Both the position numbers and the translations under genes were made by a program. Below are positions 16,600 through 24,724 of a stretch of DNA of 46,293 nt, one piece after another. The stretch's first letter is position 1, and every line of letters starts with the position of its first letter. The notes under the pieces are model-generated. The model did not search any database. It had not been told where the DNA came from and was given only the letters and a program-made list of their open reading frames with translations. The DNA comes from Oscillospiraceae bacterium (GTDB lineage: Bacteria > Bacillota > Clostridia > Oscillospirales > UBA929), in contig WRIZ01000017.1 of NCBI GenBank assembly GCA_009782475.1, positions 1 through 46,293 on the forward strand, given 5' to 3'.

Positions 16600-18996
16600 A
16601 TGCCCGCACGAAAGAGTAAATCAAATCCCCGTAAACCTTCGTCCCCGCCGCAGCGGACATCGGCTCCGGCGACACGCCGGCCTATCCGCAGAGAGATTGG
16701 GGCGTTGGTTTGCTTTTTGCTGGGTGTTTTTACCCTGTTCTCCCTCTTCGGAGCCGAAGCCTTTCTGCTTGATCATATCCGCAGCGGCATTGAGTTTGTG
16801 ATCGGAAGCGGCTTTATGGCCGTTCCGTTCGCCTGCCTTGCCGCGGCGATCGTCCTGCTGTTTCACAGGGGGAGACCGGTCACCTTCCGGGTGATCTGCC
16901 TGCTTGCCATCCCCCTCCTGATTGGGTTGCTGGCCGGGCTGCCCGGCGAGAGAAGTGAGGAAGTTTCGCCTTTGGCTTATTGGCTGTCCGGCGCTCTTTG
17001 GGAAGGGCTGCTGGGCAAACCGCTGACAGCCGTTTTGCTTGTGTTCGGCGTCATTGCCTGCGGATTTGTGATCTTGCGCCTCAGCCCGGTCGCCATCGTC
17101 GACGCGCTCCGCAGCAGGCAGAGCAGGGAATACGAAGAGGAGCCTTTCCCGGAAAAGGAGCCGGTCAGGGTTGAAAAACCCGCCAAACCGGAAAAAGTGA
17201 AAAAAGAAAGGGCTCCGTTCGACATCCCCGTTTACGCCGGGCCTGATTCCGAACCGGAAGAAGACCTCCCGGTCGGCGTTCTGCCGGGGCGCAGTGAAAA
17301 GGTGAAAACCCCCGCCGAACTGGCGGCGGAGGAGCCGGAGATACCGCCCCTTCCGCCCAAAGGGGTCAAAATCGACCCTGTCCCGCCGCCCATAGAATCC
17401 ATGCCCGAATTTGAGCCTGTCCCCGAACCGAAAATTCAACCCATTCCCGAACCCGTCTCCCAAATGGAACCGCTCAAACCCATCGCAACGGTGTCGGTCT
17501 CCGCCGACACGATCAAATCGGCGGGGGAGGGGAAACCTTACCGTTTTCCGGCAGCTTCCCTCCTGACGGCGACGCGCCCCTCGATGGAGAGCATGTCGGG
17601 CAAGAACGAGGAGGAGCTGAAAAACAACGCCGAGCGGTTGGTGGGGGCGTTGCAGAGCTTCGGGATCGGGGCTTCCGTTCTCAATATTACGCGCGGGCCG
17701 TCGGTGGCGCGGTATGAGATCGAACCCGAATCGGGCGTCAAACTGGCGTCTTTAACCAGCCGCGCCGACGACATTGCCCTCTCCCTGGGCGCGGTCGGCG
17801 TCCATATCGCCCCGGTGCCGGGCAAAGCCAATGTGGTCGGCGTCGAGGTTCCCAACCGCATGGTTTCGACTGTTTATATCCGCGACCTCATTGATTCGCC
17901 GGAGTTTGCCGCTCTGAAAAGCCCGACGTCGTTTGTCCTCGGGCGCGACATCACCGGGCAGAACATCGTCGCCGATATGGCCAAACTCACCCATTTGCTG
18001 ATCGCCGGAACCACCGGGTCGGGCAAATCGGTTTGCATGAACACCCTGATCACTTCGATGCTGTATAAAGCGTCGCCGGACGAGTTGCGGTTCATCATGG
18101 TCGATCCGAAGATGGTCGAGCTGGGCGTTTACAACGGAATCCCGCACCTGTTGAGCCCGGTTGTGACCGACCCCAAACGAGCCGCCGAGGCGTTGGAATG
18201 GGCGGTCACCGAGATGGATCGAAGATACAACCTGCTGATGCAGCGCGGGAAACGCGACATCATTTCGTATAATGAGGATATTGCGCGCGAGGCGGACGGT
18301 GAACCCATGCCGCGCATCGTCATCATCATCGACGAAATGGCCGACCTGATGATGGTGGCGCATAAAGAGGTTGAAACCGCCGTGGCGCGGATCGCGCAGA
18401 AGGCGCGCGCCTGCGGCGTCCATTTGATTTTGGCGACCCAGCGTCCCGAAGCCAAAGTGGTCACAGGCATCATCAAAGCCAACACCCCGTCGCGCATCGC
18501 GTTCGCCGTCAAAGGGAATTTGGACAGCCGTATTATTTTAGACACAGGCGGCGCGGAAAAACTGGTTGGGCGCGGGGATATGCTCTTCCTGCCCATCGGC
18601 GCGCCAAAGCCGGTGCGGGTGCAGGGCTGCTATGTATCCGACGAGGAAGTCTCGCGGGTCGTGGAGTTCATCAGCAAGCATTCGGAAGCCAATTATTCCG
18701 AGGAAATGATCGCCCACTTGCAGCAACATGACGCCGCACCCAACGGCGACTTCGGCCGCGGGACGGGGGATATTCATACGGACGTCGATCCTATGCTGTC
18801 CGCCGCCATCGAAGCCATCATCGAATCGGGGCAAGGCTCGACGTCTTATCTCCAGCGGCGGCTGAAACTAGGCTACGCCCGGGCGGCGCGCTTGATGGAT
18901 GAAATGGAGGAGCGCGGCATCGTCGGCCCGTTTGAGGGAAGCAAACCGAGGACTGTTCTGATCACGCCGGAAGAATGGGAAGAGATGAAAGGGTAG
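16600..18996 (+). CDS. ftsK: DNA translocase FtsK/SpoIIIE
   Basis: This 798-aa septal DNA pump has a basic N-terminus, four membrane helices (about 30-165) and a Pro/Glu-rich linker (about 170-320). The RecA-like motor follows with Walker A GTTGSGKS (about 470), IIIIDEMADLMMVA (Walker B) and ARACGVHLILATQRPEAKVV. The C-terminal gamma winged helix carries QGSTSYLQRRLKLGYARAAR. It moves chromosomes through division or sporulation septa. RBS AAAGAGGTA. It ends the run of housekeeping genes that begins with rpmE. Confidence 0.96.
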   Translation: MPARKSKSNPRKPSSPPQRTSAPATRRPIRREIGALVCFLLGVFTLFSLFGAEAFLLDHIRSGIEFVIGSGFMAVPFACLAAAIVLLFHRGRPVTFRVICLLAIPLLIGLLAGLPGERSEEVSPLAYWLSGALWEGLLGKPLTAVLLVFGVIACGFVILRLSPVAIVDALRSRQSREYEEEPFPEKEPVRVEKPAKPEKVKKERAPFDIPVYAGPDSEPEEDLPVGVLPGRSEKVKTPAELAAEEPEIPPLPPKGVKIDPVPPPIESMPEFEPVPEPKIQPIPEPVSQMEPLKPIATVSVSADTIKSAGEGKPYRFPAASLLTATRPSMESMSGKNEEELKNNAERLVGALQSFGIGASVLNITRGPSVARYEIEPESGVKLASLTSRADDIALSLGAVGVHIAPVPGKANVVGVEVPNRMVSTVYIRDLIDSPEFAALKSPTSFVLGRDITGQNIVADMAKLTHLLIAGTTGSGKSVCMNTLITSMLYKASPDELRFIMVDPKMVELGVYNGIPHLLSPVVTDPKRAAEALEWAVTEMDRRYNLLMQRGKRDIISYNEDIAREADGEPMPRIVIIIDEMADLMMVAHKEVETAVARIAQKARACGVHLILATQRPEAKVVTGIIKANTPSRIAFAVKGNLDSRIILDTGGAEKLVGRGDMLFLPIGAPKPVRVQGCYVSDEEVSRVVEFISKHSEANYSEEMIAHLQQHDAAPNGDFGRGTGDIHTDVDPMLSAAIEAIIESGQGSTSYLQRRLKLGYARAARLMDEMEERGIVGPFEGSKPRTVLITPEEWEEMKG

Positions 18997-19014
18997 TAAA
19001 AAATCAATATATTA

Positions 19015-19043
19015 TTGACAATGCGCGTAATATAACCTATAAT
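19015..19043 (+). promoter_or_regulatory. Perfect-consensus sigma-A promoter of the orphan antitoxin
   Basis: TTGACA (19015-19020), a 17-bp spacer and TATAAT (19038-19043). No clear operator palindrome overlaps it. Confidence 0.85.
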
Positions 19044-19080
19044 TACATTGTTTATGCTTATGTTGAAAGGTGGAAATATC

Positions 19081-19371
19081 GTGGCTGAAACAACAAACCT
19101 AAATATACGGATCGATAAAGAACTCAAAGAACAAGCCGAAGTCTTTTTCAATGAATTGGGTTTGAATATGACTTCGGCGTTCAATGTTTTTGTGAGGCAG
19201 TCGCTGCGGCAAGGGAAAATACCGTTTGAACTCAGCGTCAATACAAATGAAGGCTCCCATCGGCAATATATTCTGCGGGAATTGCAGAAAACGAAGGAGA
19301 CGGCAAAGCAAACGGACGCGGTATGGCACAGTGAAGAGAACGTGCTCAAAATGTTAGAGGAGCCGGTATGA
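19081..19371 (+). CDS. RelB/DinJ-family antitoxin without a toxin partner
   Basis: This 96-aa ribbon-helix-helix antitoxin carries TTNLNIRIDKELKEQAEVFF followed by GLNMTSAFNVFVRQSLRQGK, typical of DinJ. GTG 19081 is chosen because GAAAGGTGG lies 7-15 nt upstream. The stop overlaps an ATG (ATGA at 19368-19371), the usual coupling to a YafQ/RelE toxin. Here that frame closes after 12 codons, through a run of eight T's, and no toxin follows. It is probably a remnant or an orphan repressor expressed from a consensus promoter. Confidence 0.85.
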   Translation: MAETTNLNIRIDKELKEQAEVFFNELGLNMTSAFNVFVRQSLRQGKIPFELSVNTNEGSHRQYILRELQKTKETAKQTDAVWHSEENVLKMLEEPV

Positions 19372-19406
19372 GATTTTGGTTTTTTTTATGGTCAATGAAA
19401 CAATGA
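19368..19406 (+). pseudogene. 12-codon remnant at the expected toxin position
   Basis: An ATG overlapping the antitoxin stop opens MRFWFFLWSMKQ and then stops. Its position fits a RelE/YafQ toxin start, but no toxin sequence can be recognised afterwards, so this is inference from position only. Confidence 0.3.
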
Positions 19407-19471
19407 AAACGATTGAGATCCATCGGGTATTTCATGGGTCAATGGATATAAGGCGACACTTATACGATACA

Positions 19472-19498
19472 TAAAACAAGACGCCCGTGCCGGGCGTC
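19472..19498 (-). terminator. Terminator of the 47-aa gene
   Basis: On the minus strand GACGCCCG-gca-CGGGCGTC is followed by TTGTTTTAT. It lies just after the small gene's stop. Confidence 0.75.
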
Positions 19499-19517
19499 TC
19501 CAAAGCAGCTGTCCACA

Positions 19518-19661
19518 CTACTTTTTGTGCGTATTTTTGTTCTTGGTTCCGGGCATTTCCGCCACCGGACGCTGCTCGTTTTTTTCTTTGTTCATTTTCT
19601 TGTTGCTCTCCGTCCCGTGGGGCTCGCCCGGATCGGGGCGGCGCATTCCGGCTTTTGCCAT
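19518..19661 (-). CDS. Small basic protein, 47 aa
   Basis: This frame is too short for most gene finders but well supported. ATG 19661 has AAAGGGAGCG upstream, there is a terminator after the stop, and the composition is coherent. It starts MAKAGMRRPDPGEPHGTES, continues with NKKMNKEKNEQRPVAEMPG and ends NKNTHKK. The MRRPDPxEPHGT opening matches a small hypothetical family that I believe recurs in Clostridia genomes, though I cannot check. It is Lys/Asn-rich, probably disordered and possibly nucleic-acid binding. No function is assigned. Confidence 0.65.
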   Translation of the reverse strand: MAKAGMRRPDPGEPHGTESNKKMNKEKNEQRPVAEMPGTKNKNTHKK

Positions 19662-19735
19662 GATTTCACGCTCCCTTTGGCGTAGTATGAGCCATTTCGA
19701 CCGATTTATACCAAAAGAAACTGAGGGTGTTCACC

Positions 19736-20626
19736 ATGAAAAAATCCATCCGTAAACTCGCGGCTATCCTTTTGGCGGCCGTTTTTACCGTGTACCAGCT
19801 TCCCGCTGCCGTATCGGCCGATGCTACGGCGTTTCACGATGTAGCCGGGCATTGGGGCGAAGCGCATTTGGTCAAGCTGATCGAAGCTGGAGTCATGATC
19901 GGCGACGGCAACGGAAAGGCCATGCCCGATAGAGAACTTCAAGGCTCTGAAGCGGCTGTCATGCTTGCCAAAATATTTGGTATAGATGTACTTAGCCTTG
20001 ACGAAGCGTTGACGGGGTATTTCAGGACGGGAAGCGTCGTCTCCCGGGAAGAAGCGTTTGTCACCATCCGCAAAGTTTTCCAAATCCCCGACGCGCCTGT
20101 GTCGTTCACCTCGGCTTTTCCTGATTATAACAACGTCTCTTGGGGAGCCGAAGACCATCTCCTCGCAATGGAATACGCCGGGATGATTTCCGGGAAAAAC
20201 GGCAAAATCGCCCCCAAAGACGCCGTCACCCGCGCCGAATTTGCCGCCCTGCTTTCCAAAGGCATTGGGGACTTTATCGACAAGAACGCCGATTTTGCAA
20301 ACGCGGAAATGCGGAATACCCTCATCCGCAAACCCGGTGTGACGGTTGAAAACCTCACCGTCGAACAGCTTACCGTCGCGCGGGGCGCGGGCAGCGGCAG
20401 CATCCTCCTTCAGAACTGCGATATTGGCACCCTCCATATCGGCGGGGGCGGCGAAATACACCTCATCAACACCAACGTGACCGAGCTGATTGTCAACGCC
20501 CCTCAGACAGGGCATGTGCGCATCGTCATTGACGCGGACTCCCTTGTCGAGCGGCTGATTCAAATCTCCGAAACCACGGTTGACGGGGAAGTTTTTGAGC
20601 TGGAAGACAAAACCGGAAATCTTTAG
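19736..20626 (+). CDS. Secreted SLH-domain protein
   Basis: This 296-aa protein has a signal peptide (MKKSIRKLAAILLAAVFTVY, cleaved near AVSADA). SLH repeats follow: FHDVAGHWGEAHLVKLIEAG, then a second more degenerate unit and FPDYNNVSWGAEDHLLAMEY with VTRAEFAALLSKGI. SLH domains bind pyruvylated wall polysaccharide. The C-terminal part of about 95 residues reads as regular short beta strands (VENLTVEQLTV, SILLQNCDIGTLHIGGGGEI), suggesting a small beta solenoid. ATG 19736 follows GAGGG at 19723-19727. It lies upstream of an ECF sigma unit. Confidence 0.85.
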   Translation: MKKSIRKLAAILLAAVFTVYQLPAAVSADATAFHDVAGHWGEAHLVKLIEAGVMIGDGNGKAMPDRELQGSEAAVMLAKIFGIDVLSLDEALTGYFRTGSVVSREEAFVTIRKVFQIPDAPVSFTSAFPDYNNVSWGAEDHLLAMEYAGMISGKNGKIAPKDAVTRAEFAALLSKGIGDFIDKNADFANAEMRNTLIRKPGVTVENLTVEQLTVARGAGSGSILLQNCDIGTLHIGGGGEIHLINTNVTELIVNAPQTGHVRIVIDADSLVERLIQISETTVDGEVFELEDKTGNL

Positions 20627-20690
20627 TGAGCACTTCGGCCTTCTCAAACGTATACAATATAGACCGGTCACAAAATGAGAGGTGCAATCT

Positions 20691-21206
20691 ATGGAGAATG
20701 TGGAATCAATGAAAGCATTCAAAGCCGTTGAGGCGGCGGATGGTATATCGTTTGCCCAAATATACGAAGAAACCATGCCGTCACTCTACCGGCTATGCTA
20801 CGCCTTTGTCAAAAACCGCGCGGATACACAGGATTTGGTTCAAAGCACCTACATCAAGCTGCTGCAAAGCGGCAAGGTTTTTGAAAACGGCGAGCACCGC
20901 AAAGCCTGGCTCATCGTCACCGCCCGCAATCTTTGCAAAAGCCACCTGCGCCACTGGTGGCGGCGCGCCGAACCGCTGGAAGCCGTTGACGGCGCGCTGT
21001 TTGACCCGCCGCCCGAACATAGCGGCGTGACCGAAGCCGTGCTGAACCTCCCGGATAAATACAAAATGCTCATCTTTCTATATTACTACGAAGGTTACGA
21101 CACCAAAGAAATTTCCAACATCCTGCAAAAAAACAGCTCGACCGTCCGGCGTCAGCTGGCCGAAGCGCGAGCCATTTTAGGAGGGGTACTCGATGAAGAA
21201 ATCTGA
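20691..21206 (+). CDS. ECF-type RNA polymerase sigma factor
   Basis: This 171-aa sigma-70 family factor has region 2 with YRLCYAFVKNRADTQDLVQS and TYIKLLQSG, and region 4 with LPDKYKMLIFLYYYEGYDTK followed by EISNILQKNSSTVRRQLAEA. ATG 20691 is chosen because GAGAGG sits 10 nt upstream. It overlaps the next gene by 14 nt. That gene has one membrane helix and an extracytoplasmic domain, so this is likely a sigma/anti-sigma pair responding to an envelope signal. Confidence 0.9.
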   Translation: MENVESMKAFKAVEAADGISFAQIYEETMPSLYRLCYAFVKNRADTQDLVQSTYIKLLQSGKVFENGEHRKAWLIVTARNLCKSHLRHWWRRAEPLEAVDGALFDPPPEHSGVTEAVLNLPDKYKMLIFLYYYEGYDTKEISNILQKNSSTVRRQLAEARAILGGVLDEEI

Positions 21207-22539
21207 ATTGACCGATGCTTTTGAAGTGTTGGGCCCGACCGATAACGAGAAAAAACAGGTATATGAACGCGTATGCGAAATCAAAGTCCGCCGCCGCCCC
21301 AATCTGCGCCCGCTGGGCATCCTCGCGGCAGGCCTCGCCCTTCTGTGCATAACGGCCATCCCGCTGATCGGGACATGGTTCCAGCCGGAAGCCGGCGATC
21401 CCGCAAACCCGGAAAACCCCGGAATTATCGCTCCGGGAACATCGGAGCCGGGCGTGTCACCCAAACCCATCAATACCGGCGACCGCAATCAATTCTCCCT
21501 TCGGGGCGAGGAATCGATCCCGCTTGCGGGCATCGAAAGCATTAAGGTTTTTGGTCTGCATCAGGCTATGACCGTCACTTTTACCGACGCGGAAGAGATG
21601 ACCATCCGCCACTATGATTACGAGGACATTCAGCCATTGGCATGGATCAAAGACGGCAAGTCTATCAAAGCAAACATAGCTGTCCATCAATTTGAGGAAA
21701 GCGGAAGGCCGGAAGGCGAACCCCGTGTGGAGATCGAGATCCCGCGTTCTTACCGCGGCGACGTCAATCTATGCAATGTTGCCGGCAACCTCACCGTTAC
21801 AGGCGAAACCGAATTGGGGACGATCGATCTCGGCTCGGTGAGCGGCGATATAATCGTTTCAGGGTTGAAAGCGGAGTATGCCAATCTCGGAACAGTGAGC
21901 GGCAATATCATGGTGAGCGGTGAATTCGGGAACATGACGGCGGGTTCGGTGAGCGGAACAGTGATCATCAATGGCGAGAAGCAGCAATCGGGATTCTCAG
22001 GGCTTAGGAATTGGAATAATTGGGACTTTGACTTTGGTAATTATGAGTGGCCGTGGGAGGCCGAAGATTGGGAATGGCCGGACTTTGACTTCGATTGGCC
22101 GTGGGATGACAATGACTTTGAGTGGCCGGACTATTCAAACTTCGAATGGCCGGATTTAGACGCAATCCACGAGCAAGCGAGAAAAGACGCGTACGATCAC
22201 CTTGAAAAGGAACTCCGTATAAATTGGTCGGATATCGAAGAGCTGGAAGGATGGACGTTTGATTTATCGGTCGTCAACTGGGATGCTATGGAATGGAAAG
22301 ACGATGAATCCTTCGGGTTCGCGTCCCTGGGCACTGTCACGGACGTCAGAAAAGACGGGCGAATCAGCGTTTCTCATCTGCATAAAGACAACGTGTTTAC
22401 CAAATGGGGCAAGGATACCTTGAGCATTACACCTGAAGAGCAGGAGATCAAAGTTGGAGACATTGTCCTTGTTCTCTTCAAAACGGGTGATTATTTTCTG
22501 ATCGTACCCAACCAAGTTTTGATCGCCCAACCCAAATAA
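21193..22539 (+). CDS. Probable anti-sigma factor with DUF4097-like domain and Trp/Pro/Asp-rich segment
   Basis: This is a 448-aa protein. Residues 1-37 are cytoplasmic and could hold the sigma factor. One membrane helix follows (LGILAAGLALLCITAIPLIG), then a Pro-rich linker. A repetitive beta region, about 190-260 (TIDLGSVSGDIIVSG, ANLGTVSGNIMVSG, NMTAGSVSGTVIING), is like DUF4097 adhesin-type solenoids. Residues about 271-322 are remarkable: roughly a quarter Trp, with repeats such as YEWPWEAEDWEWPDFDFDW. The C-terminal 120 residues are ordinary. The overlap with the sigma gene means translational coupling. Its regulatory role is inferred from context. Confidence 0.75.
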   Translation: MKKSELTDAFEVLGPTDNEKKQVYERVCEIKVRRRPNLRPLGILAAGLALLCITAIPLIGTWFQPEAGDPANPENPGIIAPGTSEPGVSPKPINTGDRNQFSLRGEESIPLAGIESIKVFGLHQAMTVTFTDAEEMTIRHYDYEDIQPLAWIKDGKSIKANIAVHQFEESGRPEGEPRVEIEIPRSYRGDVNLCNVAGNLTVTGETELGTIDLGSVSGDIIVSGLKAEYANLGTVSGNIMVSGEFGNMTAGSVSGTVIINGEKQQSGFSGLRNWNNWDFDFGNYEWPWEAEDWEWPDFDFDWPWDDNDFEWPDYSNFEWPDLDAIHEQARKDAYDHLEKELRINWSDIEELEGWTFDLSVVNWDAMEWKDDESFGFASLGTVTDVRKDGRISVSHLHKDNVFTKWGKDTLSITPEEQEIKVGDIVLVLFKTGDYFLIVPNQVLIAQPK

Positions 22540-22566
22540 GAGTTTCCTCTATCATCTTGTGGACGC

Positions 22567-22597
22567 AAAAACTCCCGCTTCACGGCGGGAGTTTTTG
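22567..22597. terminator. Bidirectional terminator overlapping the end of amrS
   Basis: AAAAACTCCCGC-ttcacg-GCGGGAGTTTTTG. It ends the anti-sigma gene on the plus strand. On the minus strand the stem itself contains the stop and last codons of the radical SAM gene. Confidence 0.8.
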
Positions 22598-23380
22598 TTG
22601 CTGCACATTGCCGATGTAAACATATTTCAGTGATTTACGGGCGATTTCCGCCAAATGGGTCAGCGTTTCAACAGGCGTCGGGGGTTTATCCGCCAGTTGG
22701 TGGCGCGGGAAGAAGCGCGAGAGGTGGAGGGGAATCTCCGGCGACAGGGAAGCCAGCCAGCTTGATAGCCGCTCCATCTCCTCCTCTCCGTCGTTTTCGC
22801 CGGGGACGATGAGGGAAGTGACCTCCGCATGGCAGCGCGGGACGCACAGCTCCACCGTCTGTTTCACCGTCTCCAGGCATCCGCCGAGTTGGCTGTACCA
22901 TCCCGCCGAAAACCCTTTGACGTCGATGTTCATCGCGTCAACAAACGGCAGCAGCCGCAGCAGCGGCTCCCGGTTGACAAAGCCGTTGGTCACCAAGACA
23001 ACCTTCAACCCGCTCTCCCGCAAAAGCGGCGCGGCGTCGAGCAGATACTCTATGTGGATGAGCGGTTCGTTGTAGGTAAACGCCACGCCGAGGTTATCCG
23101 GCAGATTCAACGCCAGTTCAAGCAGCTGTTTTGGAGAGATAAACTCCGACGGCGGGGACTCCTGCGAAATGCCGTGGTTTTGGCAGTAAGCGCAGGTCAT
23201 GTTGCAGCCCGCGCCGCCGACCGACAGGATGGGTCGCCCGGGATAAAAATGCCGGAGCGGCTTTTTTTCGATCGGGTCAACGGCTATGGACGTTATCCGC
23301 CCGTAGCCTTGCCGCGCGCGGCAGAAACCGGCCGGGTCGGCGGTTAGATTGCAGCCTCTAGGGCATATGCCGCACTTCAT
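22580..23380 (-). CDS. amrS: AmmeMemoRadiSam system radical SAM enzyme
   Basis: This 266-aa radical SAM protein has the cluster motif CNMTCAYC (about 59-66), preceded by an extra N-terminal Cys set CGICPRGCNL that may hold a second cluster. FTYNEP and KVVLVTNGFV follow, and the PlfA/YfkA-type end carries LHLSRFFPRHQLADKPPTP. It always travels with MEMO1-like and AMMECR1-like proteins, here fused in the adjacent gene. The reaction is unknown to me. Its ATG overlaps the upstream gene's TGA (ATGA), so the two are coupled. It ends inside a terminator stem. Confidence 0.92.
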   Translation of the reverse strand: MKCGICPRGCNLTADPAGFCRARQGYGRITSIAVDPIEKKPLRHFYPGRPILSVGGAGCNMTCAYCQNHGISQESPPSEFISPKQLLELALNLPDNLGVAFTYNEPLIHIEYLLDAAPLLRESGLKVVLVTNGFVNREPLLRLLPFVDAMNIDVKGFSAGWYSQLGGCLETVKQTVELCVPRCHAEVTSLIVPGENDGEEEMERLSSWLASLSPEIPLHLSRFFPRHQLADKPPTPVETLTHLAEIARKSLKYVYIGNVQQQKLPP

Positions 23381-24660
23381 CGGTGACGGATCACCTCAAA
23401 GCGTTCCAATTCAATCGGTTCGTCCCCGAAAATGCCCGCTTTCTGTTTGGCGATGGCGATCTGCGCTTCCACTGTATCCACACCGTCGAGGTTGGGCAGA
23501 AGCAGCCCGCGCTTGCGCCCGCTTGTGACGATCACGCCGTATCGCTCCACGTCCAGCAAAGCGGGGCTGCTGATCGGTTCGGGCGGGCTTAACACATCGA
23601 CGCTGATGACCAAATCGTCCAGCTCAGACGGCGCAACGGGCGGAAAACGCGGATCGCGCGTGGCCGCGGAAACGCTGTTTTCGATGATTTCCGAAGCGAT
23701 GCTGGCCGTTACCGGGGCAATGGTGCCGATGCACCCGCGCAGCGCGCCGTCTTTCTTGATGGATACGAACACCCCGGCGCGCTTGGCGAGCATTTCCTCC
23801 GGCAGGCTATCGGGAAGGGAGACGGTCTTCCCGGTTGTAACGTAGGAAGCAATGTTCTCACGCGCGAGGCGTACATACGGGCTTTCCCCTGTCTCAAACG
23901 AAGCCGTCAGATACCCCACGCCGAACGGCCCTTCATAGCAGAGGATTTTCCCGCGCGGATTCAGCCCGTCCAATGCCCCGGCCAAGATGACAAGGCTGCG
24001 CAAGCCGCATTCGGCGGCATTCTTAGCCTGTTTGCGGTCAACCGACATCAAACGGACAAAGTCGGCGTTTTTTACGCAATCGCGGATGAATTGATCAAAC
24101 TCCGGCCCTTCGGGCGCGAACCCATAAGGGCCGTCCGGCGTGAGTTTGTGCGACAGATCGCCGCTGGCAATCACCGCGATTTTCCTCCGCAAACCCTGCG
24201 CCGCTCTTTGGACGCATAGGCCGAAGCGGTAATGCTCCGCAAGGGATAAACCGGAGAGCGAGAGGTGCGTGATGGGGATGTCCGTACCCACAAAAGTCAG
24301 CGGTACGGTGACGCCGTGGTCGAGAGCCGGGTTTTCCGCGCCCTCAAACCCGGCCGGAAGACCTTCCCGCCGCGCTTCCTCACCGATAGCCCCGGCCAGC
24401 TCCGAATCGTACCTAACGGACATGGAAACCTGTTTCGCCCCGAAACGGGAAAAATCGCCGGACGCCCCTTTCCCCGGCGCGATGTGGAAAGTATCCTCAT
24501 AGCAAACGCTGTGCGGCGAGATGACGATTAACGTATCGGGTCGGTCGTGTTTGATCTCTTCGGCAACCGTTTCACAGGCGCGCCGTGTGCCGGGGATTTC
24601 ATTACCCTGCCCGACGCCGGGGATAAGCAGGGGCGGATGGGGCATAAGGTATGCTTTCAT
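23377..24660 (-). CDS. AmmeMemoRadiSam system fusion protein (MEMO1-like AmrB + AMMECR1-like AmrA)
   Basis: This 427-aa fusion has the MEMO/LigB-type dioxygenase-like domain at about residues 1-255 (LMPHPPLLIPGVG, VISPHSVCYED, NPALDHGVTVPLTFVG, VIASGDLSHKLTPDGPYGF). The AMMECR1 domain follows at about 270-427 (GVFVSIKKDGALRGCIGTI, SAATRDPRFPPV, RGLLLPNLDGVDTVEAQIAI). The LRGCIG core is fully conserved. The two His of the MEMO half could bind a metal. I chose ATG 24660; ATG 24663 directly before is equally possible (GGGTGAG upstream). The gene is divergent from queA. Confidence 0.9.
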   Translation of the reverse strand: MKAYLMPHPPLLIPGVGQGNEIPGTRRACETVAEEIKHDRPDTLIVISPHSVCYEDTFHIAPGKGASGDFSRFGAKQVSMSVRYDSELAGAIGEEARREGLPAGFEGAENPALDHGVTVPLTFVGTDIPITHLSLSGLSLAEHYRFGLCVQRAAQGLRRKIAVIASGDLSHKLTPDGPYGFAPEGPEFDQFIRDCVKNADFVRLMSVDRKQAKNAAECGLRSLVILAGALDGLNPRGKILCYEGPFGVGYLTASFETGESPYVRLARENIASYVTTGKTVSLPDSLPEEMLAKRAGVFVSIKKDGALRGCIGTIAPVTASIASEIIENSVSAATRDPRFPPVAPSELDDLVISVDVLSPPEPISSPALLDVERYGVIVTSGRKRGLLLPNLDGVDTVEAQIAIAKQKAGIFGDEPIELERFEVIRHR

Positions 24661-24675
24661 CATCGTACTCACCCG

Positions 24676-24704
24676 TTTACAGATAGATTTAGATATAGTA
24701 TACT
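24676..24704 (+). promoter_or_regulatory. Sigma-A promoter of queA
   Basis: TTTACA (24676-24681), a 17-bp spacer and TATACT (24699-24704), directly before the GAAGAGG ribosome site. Confidence 0.75.
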
Positions 24705-24724
24705 CAACGAAGAGGTGCAACGCA

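Noticed and set aside
16621-17463. 280-aa minus-strand frame within ftsK
   Set aside because: It is opposite a clear FtsK reading frame and its translation is low-complexity Arg/Gly/Phe.
19706-20776. 356-aa open frame antisense to the SLH gene
   Set aside because: It is fully opposite a gene with a signal peptide and SLH repeats, and its translation has no coherent domains. It is a codon-bias shadow.
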